Shown piece by piece: positions 7,849 to 16,626 of a stretch of 51,714 nucleotides of DNA (the first letter of the stretch is position 1; each line of letters begins with the position of its first letter). Location: NCBI RefSeq assembly GCF_000374045.1, contig NZ_KB893335.1, positions 1 through 51,714 of the forward strand. Direction: 5' to 3'. This stretch comes from Segetibacter koreensis DSM 18137 (GTDB lineage: Bacteria; Bacteroidota; Bacteroidia; Chitinophagales; Chitinophagaceae). A program made the position numbers and the translations under genes. The notes under the pieces were generated by a model, which was given only the letters and a program-made list of their open reading frames with translations, ran no database searches and was not told the DNA's origin.

Positions 7849-8991
7849 ATGAAGATAAATTGGCTGTTTAAAAATTCTCAAATAATGAATGCACAAAAAG
7901 GATGGTTAATCGCGGCTGTTTTATTGCTCCTTTGTTCCTCTTCCTACAGCCAAAAACCAATTCGGTCAAATATTACCAGCGCCAAAGGATTAAAAGATTA
8001 TTATCAGGATTATTTTCCAATTGGTGTTGCGGTTGCTCCCCGAATGCTGCATGGCGATGACTCTGCATTAATCCTTTCTCAGTTCAACAGTCTGACTGCC
8101 GAGAACGCAATGAAGATGGGGCCTATCCATCCCAGGGAGCATGAATATTACTGGAAAGATGCAGACTCTATTGCCACATTTGCAAAAAAACATGGAATGA
8201 GGTTGCGTGGTCATAATCTGTGTTGGCATTCCCAGGCTCCGTCATGGATGTTTGTAAATGAAAAAGGCGATACCGTTTCAAAACAAGTTTTACTGCAACG
8301 ATTGAAGGAACACATAACAACGGTAGTAAATCGATACAAAGATGTTATCTATGGATGGGACGTTGTGAACGAAGCAATCGACGACAGAGACTCAGTTTTC
8401 TACCGGCAATCGGCATGGTATAAAATCTGTGGCGAAGATTTTATTGCCAAAGCGTTTGAATATGCACACGCTGCTGACCCAAAAGCAGTTCTCTTCTATA
8501 ACGATTACAACACAGAAAATCCAAAGAAACGGGAGAAGATTTACCAGACGGTCAGAAAGTTGAAGGAGGCTGGTGTTGCTATCCATGGAGTGGGTTTGCA
8601 AGGTCACTGGTCACTCAATAACCCATCCCGGGAAGAATTGGAAAAATCTATACAAATGTTTTCCTCACTTGGTTTGCAAGTTCAGGTAACAGAAATGGAT
8701 GTTTCAGTGTATGCAGGCCGTCAGGGTGGTCAGCTTATTCAGAATCAAAATCAGGCAGCTGCAACCTTCACTGGCGACATGGAGCAGCAGCAACGGGACA
8801 AGTACAAGATGGTGTTTGATGTTCTCCGGGAGAACAAAGGCAAGATATCGGGAGTAACATTCTGGAATGTCAGTGACAGCTACAGCTGGCTCGATGGCAG
8901 GGGCAGAAAAAATTATCCGTTGTTGTTTGATATGAACCGTCAACCGAAGAAAGCCTATTGGGATGTGGTCAACTTCGTTGAGACGAAATAG
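7849..8991 (+). CDS. Secreted GH10 endo-1,4-beta-xylanase
   Basis: A full GH10 TIM barrel of about 335 residues follows a signal peptide. Acid/base Glu175 lies in WDVVNEAIDD and nucleophile Glu282 in QVTEMDVSVY; the substrate-binding motif RGHNLCWHSQAPSW is also complete. The start may be Met1 (MKINWLFKNS) or Met13 (MNAQKGWLIAAVLLLL, start 7885); the latter gives a more normal signal peptide ending near SYSQ. No carbohydrate-binding module or T9SS domain is present, so it probably acts in the periplasm or is exported by another route. It supplies xylo-oligosaccharides to the GH8 enzyme. Confidence 0.95.
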   Translation: MKINWLFKNSQIMNAQKGWLIAAVLLLLCSSSYSQKPIRSNITSAKGLKDYYQDYFPIGVAVAPRMLHGDDSALILSQFNSLTAENAMKMGPIHPREHEYYWKDADSIATFAKKHGMRLRGHNLCWHSQAPSWMFVNEKGDTVSKQVLLQRLKEHITTVVNRYKDVIYGWDVVNEAIDDRDSVFYRQSAWYKICGEDFIAKAFEYAHAADPKAVLFYNDYNTENPKKREKIYQTVRKLKEAGVAIHGVGLQGHWSLNNPSREELEKSIQMFSSLGLQVQVTEMDVSVYAGRQGGQLIQNQNQAAATFTGDMEQQQRDKYKMVFDVLRENKGKISGVTFWNVSDSYSWLDGRGRKNYPLLFDMNRQPKKAYWDVVNFVETK

Positions 8992-9049
8992 CATATTATT
9001 TATATTTCTATACTGTGCTGAAGAATATGTTCCTTAAGTGGTGTAGCTT

Positions 9050-9361
9050 TTAGACCTCAATCTCCATTTCCAGCAACGCGTAACTTAGGGTTTTGCCGTG
9101 TGTATCCATAACCAATGATGTAGTTACGCCACCGCCCAGTGCCTGCTGACAAACAAATTGTAAAGCAGCTATATTGGGCAGATCATATCGGATGATGTCG
9201 CCACGAACAATTTCTCTCAAATGCTCTTTTACTTTTTCTGCAGTTACCTCCCTGCATAGGAGTTCGAAATCTTTTTCATCATAAGGAATTAACGACAATG
9301 TAAGTGTATTTCCCTTGTCACCGGCCCGGCTATGGGCTATTTCGTAGAGCTTTTGTTTCAT
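9050..9361 (-). CDS. AtuA-like small subunit (ferredoxin-fold)
   Basis: The 103-residue protein (KLYEIAHSRAGDKGNTLTLS, LLCREVTAEKVKEHL, LPNIAALQFVCQQALGGGVTTSL, HGKTLSYALLEMEI) matches the small domain that is fused to the C terminus of AtuA (DUF1446) in many species. Here it is a separate gene whose ATG overlaps the end of the large subunit by 4 bases, so the two are translationally coupled. The SRAGDKGN segment is the most conserved part of the family. The biochemical role is not established; AtuA genes were named for acyclic terpene utilization. Confidence 0.85.
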   Translation of the reverse strand: MKQKLYEIAHSRAGDKGNTLTLSLIPYDEKDFELLCREVTAEKVKEHLREIVRGDIIRYDLPNIAALQFVCQQALGGGVTTSLVMDTHGKTLSYALLEMEIEV

Positions 9362-10680
9362 GTTGATTTTACTGTTACGGTTGCTTTAATTCGGTTGCGA
9401 TCGATAAGTGTGGAGACAATACCTACTACTTCATTAACATATTTACGAACACCGCCGCCTCCTGCTGGACCATTCGTATAAAGTGCTTCCACCTCTTCAC
9501 CAATCAGTGCTGCTTGGGCCGCTGTTGCAGCTTTTCCCGCTACTCTCAACCGGACTTCATAAGGATGACTATTTTCCCCAAGCGAAGGAGGATGCACAGA
9601 AGTGCAACCAATATAGTCAAGGCGCAGATCAGCGAACCTAGCTTGAATTCGCTTTCGAATAGTTTCACCAGCAAGTTGCGCCCGTTCCAGCGCGTACATA
9701 CCAGCGTACGAAATTTCCCCTTCACCAACAAAGCCCGCTTTGTAACCTACACTCACTTTTAGTGTAACAGGTTTTTGTTTACCACCTCCACCATTTACGC
9801 TTACACAGTCGATTCCTTCGAGCTGCACGCCAACAGTTGTAAAATCAGCTACGACGTCAGGAGTAATATACTCGTGCGGGTTGGTGACTTCATATAGCAA
9901 CTGCTCTTTTGTAGTAGCCAGATTGATGATGCCTCCGGTGTCTTCTACCTTGCTGATGGTAGCCTTACCATCCGCTCCTACATCTACAAATGGATGCCCT
10001 AATCTATCCATACCTTCAACCGGCTTTTTTACTGGGTCAGCAAAGTACCCCCCGGTAATTTGTCCTGCGCATTCCATTAAGTGTCCGATGACCGTTGCTT
10101 TTCCTATAATTTCTGTATTGTCTAGTGACCAACCAAGTTCTTTTACGAGAGGGGCAACAACCAGAGACGGATCCGCAACTCTACCTGTAATGATAATATC
10201 AGCCCCTGTTTGCAGGGCCGGCAAAATTGCATCAGCTCCTAAATAGGCATTAGCAGAAAGTATTTCACCTGATTGAGACAACGCCTTTCCGGTTTCCATC
10301 GCTGTTTCTTCTCCGGTAAGCATGTGCAATATATCGTCACCAGTTACTGCTGCCACTTTCACCGATAAACCTAATTGTTTTGCTATCTCGATTACCTTGT
10401 CTGCTGCTGCGATCGGATTGGCGGCACCCATATTCGTTAACAGCTTTACGTTGTGTTTTTTAAGTAAGGGCAACAAAAGTTCAATCCTTCTTTCAAGCAT
10501 TGGATCATAGCCTTTTGTCGGGTCTGCAGCTTTTCGTTTTTGTGCCAATCCAATCGTTCGTTCTGCCAGGCATTCGAGCACTAAGTAATCGAGATTACCT
10601 TTTTCAACAAGAACGGCAGCCGGCTCGATTCTATCACCTGAAAACCCGGCGCCGCAACCAATTCTTACTTTTTGCTTCAT
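9358..10680 (-). CDS. AtuA / DUF1446 acyclic-terpene-utilization family protein
   Basis: The product has about 440 residues if translation starts at the ATG at 10680 (MKQKVRIGCGAGFSGDRIEP); an upstream in-frame ATG at 10725 adds 15 residues that look unlike the family. Conserved stretches include GCGAGFSGDRIEPA, DYLVLECLAERTIGLA, NMGAANPIAAADKV, DIIITGRVADPSLVVAP, AGQITGGYFADP and YIGCTSVHPPS. There is no signal peptide, so it is cytoplasmic. The frame overlaps the small AtuA-like gene by 4 bases. It is the fifth gene of a minus-strand run headed by esterases and a CitMHS transporter. AtuA homologues often accompany carboxylate transporters and acyl-CoA genes, which suggests carboxylic-acid catabolism; no CoA gene is present here. 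Confidence 0.88.
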   Translation of the reverse strand: MKQKVRIGCGAGFSGDRIEPAAVLVEKGNLDYLVLECLAERTIGLAQKRKAADPTKGYDPMLERRIELLLPLLKKHNVKLLTNMGAANPIAAADKVIEIAKQLGLSVKVAAVTGDDILHMLTGEETAMETGKALSQSGEILSANAYLGADAILPALQTGADIIITGRVADPSLVVAPLVKELGWSLDNTEIIGKATVIGHLMECAGQITGGYFADPVKKPVEGMDRLGHPFVDVGADGKATISKVEDTGGIINLATTKEQLLYEVTNPHEYITPDVVADFTTVGVQLEGIDCVSVNGGGGKQKPVTLKVSVGYKAGFVGEGEISYAGMYALERAQLAGETIRKRIQARFADLRLDYIGCTSVHPPSLGENSHPYEVRLRVAGKAATAAQAALIGEEVEALYTNGPAGGGGVRKYVNEVVGIVSTLIDRNRIKATVTVKST

Positions 10681-10821
10681 CTTTATTTTTTTTAAATCAA
10701 CCCTTTCTAGGAACAGCTCTGGCATTAGAAATCGCTATAGAAAAAATATAACAATGGCTGATAAGTGCAGCAGTTTCGTTGTCTACTTATCAACTAAGGA
10801 AGTGTTTAAAACACTAGTAGA

Positions 10822-11827
10822 TCATTTCAACTTATTTTCATCCAGGCGAAAAAAACGAACAGCGTTGTTGAAAAAGATATCGCGTTTTTGATCGAAAGAA
10901 AGATAGTTCGCATTTTCAATTACCCCGATGGAAGTTTCAAGAAGCTTCGGCCATATCATAAGATCAGTGCCATACATAATTCTTTTTTCAAAACCAGCCT
11001 GTACCAGTCTTTTAATGTAATCGTTTACTTCTGCAAGGGGATAACTCCAAATCATACCAGCGACGTCTACATATACATAAGCGTTTGCACCCATCAGTGC
11101 AATCATTTCATCGATCATTGGATATCCTGCATGCATCACCCATACTTTAAGTTTTGGATGGCGTGCAAGTAAGTCTTCCAACAATAATGGATTTCCCATA
11201 GAGGCACGGTATTTTGGCGAGGAAATATTTGCCATACCATTTCCCCCCAGTACCCAAATGAATGCCTACTGGTATATTCAATTTTTCTGCAGCCCCAAAG
11301 TAGGCATCGAGTGAGGTGTCACTCGGGGACATGCCCTGGTACTGTGGTGCGACTTCGCCCATTACTTTATAAAAACCGGATGAAAGCGAATCCGTGAATG
11401 CCATTACTGTCATTTCTTTTGAAGCGCTGAGGGTAAGGGAAGGAATGACCCTGCCCGGCTCCGCTGCTTTTTGCCAGCGGCGAATAATAGACGCATCACC
11501 ACTGGCAATAATTGTCATATTCAACCGCTTCATAGTAGCAATCAATGAGTCCTGGAATTCTTTATCTGACTTTGCTGCCTTAAGGGGTGTAGCACAATCT
11601 GTATTTATAAAAGAGGGCGGCGGCTGGTTGGGATCGCCTCCCGGCATATTGCTTAAAAACCAGGGGCACATATCTGCAGCAAAGGCAGGATTGACCTTCA
11701 TTGCATGTACATGTACATCAATAATAGGCAGGTGCCTACTTTTTGCAGCATTCTGTGCATACATCTTTGCTGTCGACAATAACAATGCAATGGTAACAAT
11801 AACGGAGCAAGTAATTTTTGTTCTCAT
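10822..11827 (-). pseudogene. Exported amidohydrolase (PF04909-like), split by one frameshift
   Basis: Two overlapping frames form one TIM-barrel metal-dependent hydrolase. The 5' frame has a signal peptide (TCSVIVTIALLLSTAKMYAQ) and the metal-binding HxH (His39, His41 in IIDVHVHAM), and stays in register to IPVGIHLGTGG. The 3' frame continues with NPLLLEDLLARHPKLKVWV, the metal-site His in MHAGYP, and YGTDLMIWP with the catalytic Asp. The switch lies at a GGGGGG-AAA run near 11250, so a single-base slip explains it. It may be a true mutation, a sequencing error or programmed slippage. The substrate is unknown; the family includes decarboxylases and lactonases. It lies between the transporter and AtuA genes. 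Confidence 0.8.
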
Positions 11828-11870
11828 ATACGGAATTTAAAGTTATCATTTTAAGAAGTGGATAGGTAGC

Positions 11871-13166
11871 TTATATGTGAATAGATCCTGTTAAGAGTGC
11901 AATGATCGTCATTACGATTGTAGTGCCCCATGCCCACTTAAAAATAAACTTTTGATGGTCACCTAATTCTACTTCTGCCAAACCTATTAATAAAAAAGTA
12001 GAGGCAGTAAGCGGACTCAAAGGAAAGCCTACTGTCATTTGTCCTAATAGAGAAGCCCTGCCAATTTCAAGTGGATCCACCCCAAGCTGCGAACAGGTAT
12101 GACTAAGTACTGGCACTACACCAAAATAATAAGCATCAGGCGTAAATAGTATACTTGCTGGCATACTGATAATAGCCGTAAGAACAGGTATGAACGAAGC
12201 ATGTTCTTTCGGAATCAAATTAACCAAACCTGATGCCATCGCTGCTATCATTTTTGATTCTGTAAGAATACCTGAATACACACCGGCAGCAAATATTAAA
12301 CTAGACACTAAAAAAATATTCGAAGCATGTGCTTTTAGTACCTTTTGCTGATCCGGGAGTTTGTTGTAATTAATCATTAGTGCAACAACAGCCGCAATAA
12401 CAAATAAAACCGGTGCAGGCACCACGCCTATTAACAGTGCAGTAATAAGCGATATGGTTAATATAGCATTAATGAGAATCAATTTAGGTCTACGCAAAGC
12501 TTTTTGATCTTCGGTTAGATTTTCCCTGTGCTCATAATCAAATTGAATGATGCCAATACGTTTTCTTTCCCTCTTTCCAAAAATGTAGGCTACAAACAAC
12601 ACCCAAACCAAGCCACCCAACATTGCAGGAATATTTGGATTAAACATGTGTACCGCGTCTGTATTTAGCGTTGACATTGCTCTTACTGATGTACCTGACC
12701 ACGGCACCAGGTGCATAGGTCCTACGCTCAGGGCTACAATGCCAGCTAGTATCAGCCTGTTAATTCCTAGTCGTTTATAGATGGGCAAAAAAGTAGAAAG
12801 CACGATCATAAAAGTAGCCGTGCCATCACCATCTAAATGAACAAGCATGGTAAGTACAGCTGTACCTACAATAACCTTTAGTGGGTCGCCCTTTACAGAA
12901 CGCACAATGATGGCAATAACCGGATCAAACAAACCGACATCGAGCATCACTGAAAAATATAAGACCGCAAACATTAAAAGAATTCCGGTAGGCGCAACTT
13001 GCTTTATACCAGCCAAAGACATGGCTCCGATTTCTTTATAACTAAAACCGGCAACAAAAGCAATAATAACAGGAACTAACACCAAAGCTGTTATCACAGA
13101 CAAACGCTTTGTCATGATAACGACGAGAAAAATAATGATAGTAACTACGCCATAAACTGCAAGCAT
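11871..13166 (-). CDS. CitMHS-family carboxylate transporter
   Basis: The 431-residue protein has about 12 hydrophobic segments and motifs of the citrate-Mg2+:H+ symporter (CitMHS) family: HLDGDGTATFMIVLS near residue 110, GPMHLVPWSGTSVRA, and MPASILFTPDAYYFGVVPVL. The length is typical. The family carries metal-complexed citrate or related carboxylates across the inner membrane. It is preceded by two esterase genes (10-bp gap) and followed by a hydrolase and AtuA, so the substrate may be an acid released from an ester; the substrate is an inference. No regulator is adjacent. Confidence 0.9.
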   Translation of the reverse strand: MLAVYGVVTIIIFLVVIMTKRLSVITALVLVPVIIAFVAGFSYKEIGAMSLAGIKQVAPTGILLMFAVLYFSVMLDVGLFDPVIAIIVRSVKGDPLKVIVGTAVLTMLVHLDGDGTATFMIVLSTFLPIYKRLGINRLILAGIVALSVGPMHLVPWSGTSVRAMSTLNTDAVHMFNPNIPAMLGGLVWVLFVAYIFGKRERKRIGIIQFDYEHRENLTEDQKALRRPKLILINAILTISLITALLIGVVPAPVLFVIAAVVALMINYNKLPDQQKVLKAHASNIFLVSSLIFAAGVYSGILTESKMIAAMASGLVNLIPKEHASFIPVLTAIISMPASILFTPDAYYFGVVPVLSHTCSQLGVDPLEIGRASLLGQMTVGFPLSPLTASTFLLIGLAEVELGDHQKFIFKWAWGTTIVMTIIALLTGSIHI

Positions 13167-13176
13167 AAGCAGGAAG

Positions 13177-14049
13177 TTAGTTTACATACGATCCATTTTC
13201 TTTAAAAACCTTTGAGAAAAACAAAGCATGGAATGGCAGCGAATTCTGCCAATAATCCCATGTATGCGAACCAGGTCGTTCTGAATAATCATGGGGGGTG
13301 CTATTAAAGACTAGCCTTCTATGCAACTCACGGTTAGCTTCAATTAAAAAATCTTCAGTGCCATCATCAAAAATCAGTTTGATGTTTGCAGCTTTTATTT
13401 TGTCGGCCATGTTTATTACAGACGCATCAGCATATGCCTGTCGGTTTGTCTCAAGCGGTCCTAAAATTTTTTCGAATTCTTTTCTGATACCTTTTTCCAT
13501 ATCCGGCGCCATCTTCCAGGCCTGCATGTCAGGGTTTAAGGCTCCGCTCATACTGCCAGCCGCGCAGAACAAATCAGGATGACGTGCAGATAAACACAAT
13601 GCACCATAACCACCCATGGATAAGCCGGTAATGGCTCTTCCCTTTCTGTCTTTTATGGTATGGTACGTGTTGTCGATCTTCTCCACCACTTCTTTACTGA
13701 TATAGGTTTCAAACTGACTTTCCTTATTTACAGGGCTATTAAGGTAATAACTGAAGACTTCACCTTCGGGCATCACAACAATCATGTTATATTGATCCGC
13801 CAGTCTCTGGATCAAAGTTTTTTCGGGAGTCTTTCTTATCCAGTCGTCAAAATGTCCATAGCCGCCATGTAGTAAGTACAGTACGGGATAAGTTGTGGTA
13901 TTAGATGCATACGAAGCGGGCAAAACAATAACTGCCTTATACGTTTTATTCATAACATTGCTTCGAATTGCAATTGTGTCAACAGTTGCTGCAAACGTTT
14001 TTATAGTCAGAAACAGGAGAATAGTTAAGTATACCAGAGACTTTCTCAT
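13177..14049 (-). CDS. Secreted esterase (PF00756, esterase-D/tributyrin-esterase-like)
   Basis: The 290-residue alpha/beta-hydrolase has a signal peptide (SLVYLTILLFLTIKTFA), the oxyanion strand YPVLYLLHGGYG, the nucleophile elbow GLSMGGYG (Ser144), a probable acid Asp233 in DGTEDFLIE and His262 in GSHTWDYW. All triad members are present. Homologues are carbohydrate esterases or tributyrin esterases; the xylan context favours an acyl group on xylan or its oligosaccharides. It starts 27 bp after the next esterase and ends 10 bp before the CitMHS gene, so it is in their operon. Confidence 0.85.
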   Translation of the reverse strand: MRKSLVYLTILLFLTIKTFAATVDTIAIRSNVMNKTYKAVIVLPASYASNTTTYPVLYLLHGGYGHFDDWIRKTPEKTLIQRLADQYNMIVVMPEGEVFSYYLNSPVNKESQFETYISKEVVEKIDNTYHTIKDRKGRAITGLSMGGYGALCLSARHPDLFCAAGSMSGALNPDMQAWKMAPDMEKGIRKEFEKILGPLETNRQAYADASVINMADKIKAANIKLIFDDGTEDFLIEANRELHRRLVFNSTPHDYSERPGSHTWDYWQNSLPFHALFFSKVFKENGSYVN

Positions 14050-14076
14050 ATAAATTGAGTTACCGTTTTTAATGAT

Positions 14077-15114
14077 TTATTCAAACTCCAAATAGTCAGC
14101 AAAGAAGGGAAGCATCTCGTTAAGTACCCTTCCATCTGTTGTCCAGATCTTATTTACATGCGTTCCTATGTATTCTTCAGCATAATGCTCTATCCCGTGG
14201 TTCTCTAATGCCTGGCTGAACATACCACATTGCACAGGAAAGCGCGGCGAGTCGTTTCTACCCCAATCCAATTTTATCGCTTTTAATTTTTTTAGATTCG
14301 ATGCATATTGGTCTACCATGTACAATGGCATGTTAGCTTGCCATTTTTTGTAAACTACCGTATCTACCACGAGGCTATCGCCAATGTAATTAAAAGGAAG
14401 GTCTATGTAAAACGGCGGCTTGTTAGGATTAGGAGACCACGCTGACGCGCAAGCTGCAATGACTTTAGGGTAATAAGATTTGTCTAAATCAGCCTTGGTT
14501 TTAATAGCAGCGAGTTGTTTATAAGAGTCACTATTAGGCCCGAACTCTTTTACAAAAGCAAGTAACCCGGGGCTAAGGGCATACACGCAACTAAAAACAT
14601 CAGGGTAAAGCATTGCGATTTTCAATGCACCGTAGCCGCCCATGGAATGACCACCTATACCCCGTGAATTTCGGTTTGCAATAGTTTTGAAATTTTTATC
14701 AACGTAAGCGACTAACTCCTTTGCCTCAAAATCGCTCCAGTTGCCTATTGATGACGAATTACTATAAAAACTTCCACCAAGCGCAGTGTAGTTGTCGGCG
14801 ATAACTAAAATGTAAGGACGGATTTTGTTTCTTGCAATGCCCAAATCAAGAATGCTTTTCATGTTAGGCGCAATGCTATCGGTGCCGCCGAACCCGTGTA
14901 GATAGTAAATAACAGGATAACGTTTTTTCGACTGTTCGTAACCCGGCGGCAGGTATACCGAGATTTTCCTGTTGGGATTTTCTCCCGAGGTATTTTTTAA
15001 GTAAGTGGAGTTAAGGATCCTCGTAATCACCGTGCCGGAAGAAATTTGGCTTTCAGCGTCATATACCGAAGCTAGTAGTAATATGAGAACAACGAATCTT
15101 TTCATATAGGGCAA
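14077..15114 (-). CDS. Secreted esterase (PF00756), first gene of the operon
   Basis: The 345-residue protein starts at Met1 or more likely Met4 (MKRFVVLILLLASVYDAESQ, signal peptide). It has YPVIYYLHGFGG, the nucleophile elbow GGHSMGGYG (Ser157) and His319 in IGTHVNKIW. The family is the same as the next gene but the two are not close copies. A much closer paralogue, cut off after residue 230 or so, lies at 24815-25513, so this gene was duplicated within the island. Expected action is hydrolysis of acyl or feruloyl esters outside the cytoplasm. No gene lies directly upstream, so the operon promoter should be at about 15120-15220. Confidence 0.87.
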   Translation of the reverse strand: MPYMKRFVVLILLLASVYDAESQISSGTVITRILNSTYLKNTSGENPNRKISVYLPPGYEQSKKRYPVIYYLHGFGGTDSIAPNMKSILDLGIARNKIRPYILVIADNYTALGGSFYSNSSSIGNWSDFEAKELVAYVDKNFKTIANRNSRGIGGHSMGGYGALKIAMLYPDVFSCVYALSPGLLAFVKEFGPNSDSYKQLAAIKTKADLDKSYYPKVIAACASAWSPNPNKPPFYIDLPFNYIGDSLVVDTVVYKKWQANMPLYMVDQYASNLKKLKAIKLDWGRNDSPRFPVQCGMFSQALENHGIEHYAEEYIGTHVNKIWTTDGRVLNEMLPFFADYLEFE

Positions 15115-15549
15115 AAGTTGGTTAAAAATGGTCGTTAGAAGTTAAGGTTTCCAGCTATTTATTTTAGATGTCGTTTACTCCCACACTTGTAGTGTCAAAT
15201 GTACGTTTTAATTGAAATTGCACTAATTATTTTGGAATATAGAGTAGCTAGTGGTGCATATACTTTCTCCTATTACCTGCGAACGAGACCGGCGGTAAAT
15301 TGAAATAGTTTCGGCCTCAGCAATGTGATTGAATATTGCAAAGACAAAAGTGCTTTGAAGGATATTATTTATGTGGGTAGTGGATTGATAAAAACTAAGT
15401 AGAATGCCTTGCTCCATGAGTTTAAGAATGTCACGGTTTGTACGAGAAGCAGCTGTTCCCGCTATTGATTTGATGTTATTTAATTAACCCGAACACATAT
15501 TTGTATCTTTCCCTATGCTGTTACAGTTAGAAAATAGCCAACAGGACGA
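15115..15549. other. Intergenic stretch upstream of the esterase operon
   Basis: No gene was recognised. It should hold the promoter of the minus-strand operon, but no convincing TAnnTTTG motif with a -33 partner was found. Confidence 0.35.
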
Positions 15550-15760
15550 TCAATAAGCTGATAGCTTTTGCAAAACAAAATCCTTTGAAATTATCGATTG
15601 TTGATGATAGTGACGAGTACCATCTACTAGCAGGCCTTTTAATAATGATAAGATCGCTGAATTAATTGAAAGTAGCCGAACCGGCGGTGCTATTTCTATG
15701 CATGATGATTATGCTTTGATCGCAAGAAGTATAATGCAGATTAATTATACAAAGAACGTA
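15550..15760 (+). pseudogene. Possible antitoxin-like small gene, decayed
   Basis: In one frame the plus strand reads INKLIAFAKQNPLKLSIVDD, and after a +1 shift NNDKIAELIESSRTGGAIS and MHDDYALIARS. This pattern of a helix, a VDD turn and an ELIxxSRxxGxIS motif resembles small antitoxin-like proteins that precede RelE-type toxins in Bacteroidota. The match is from memory only. No intact toxin follows; downstream sequence to 16021 is not recognised. Confidence 0.3.
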
Positions 15761-16021
15761 TTTGCAACATTAGCCCTTCTTGTAAATATATTGAAGCTTT
15801 TAGTACCCAGGGCGCAGGGGGTAGGATGGTTTAATCGGTACGAAGCATTTTTAGAAAATAAATTTTGCCCTTAGACTTTGTATTAACTCAACTTTTGATA
15901 AATTAAATCTCCCTTGCATCCATTTTAATGACTGGCTGATTGCATTTTCTATTCGTAAAAGTTTTATACTCGTAGTGGCTATATTACACCCCAAGAATTG
16001 TTGACCAACGACTCGCAATTT

Positions 16022-16609
16022 TTATCTGCTTTCCTTCGCTTTTGCTTTCAGCTCTTCGGCCTCTCTTTCTTTTTCACCCGCAAGTCGAAGCAGTTTGAAT
16101 TGTTCAGCGATGCGATCTTCTTGCTGTATTGTTGTAATTTTTACGGAATCAGGATTGAAATTGTAAGAGCTGTCCATGTAGTAAAATATCCTCGACAGAT
16201 TCTTACCTGCGGTAATTTTCAGTGCCCTGTATTTGATGTCGTTTGCTTCAGATTGCTTTTTATCGTTGCAGGTATTAATCCATCCCATTAACAGTAAGAC
16301 AGAACTGATAAATAATGCTAAAGCAAGCCATAAGCTTTTATGTAAATGCAAATGGTACGTAACCTCAGTTTTTATCGGCGCATCTTTTTTTGACAGAGAT
16401 GAATCAAGCCGCAATAAAATCTCATTTGCGCGTTCGTTGCTTATCTGGACACCTTGCGAAGTATTTTTTAACTCATTTCGGAACCCCTTTAGTTCATTCA
16501 ATACAGCCTGGCGTGCTTCATCATCTAATGTTAGAGGTTGGTGCTTTAATAAAGCAGTCTCAATGGCCTCAAGTTTGTCTACAATTGCCTGCAATACTAT
16601 CTCACTCAT
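16022..16609 (-). CDS. Coiled-coil, single-TM protein of the mobilization module
   Basis: The 195-residue protein has a helical N-terminal half (residues 1-75, heptad-like LEAIETALLKHQ, AVLNELKGFRNELK), one membrane segment at about 93-111 (LWLALALFISSVLLLMGWI) and a charged coiled-coil tail (EREAEELKAKAKESR). I do not recognise a named domain. It starts 17 bp after the MobA stop on the same strand, so it is the third gene of mobC-mobA-orf. A role in tethering or helping the relaxosome at the membrane is an inference from position only. Confidence 0.7.
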   Translation of the reverse strand: MSEIVLQAIVDKLEAIETALLKHQPLTLDDEARQAVLNELKGFRNELKNTSQGVQISNERANEILLRLDSSLSKKDAPIKTEVTYHLHLHKSLWLALALFISSVLLLMGWINTCNDKKQSEANDIKYRALKITAGKNLSRIFYYMDSSYNFNPDSVKITTIQQEDRIAEQFKLLRLAGEKEREAEELKAKAKESR

Positions 16610-16626
16610 CTCAATTCATTTTTAAG

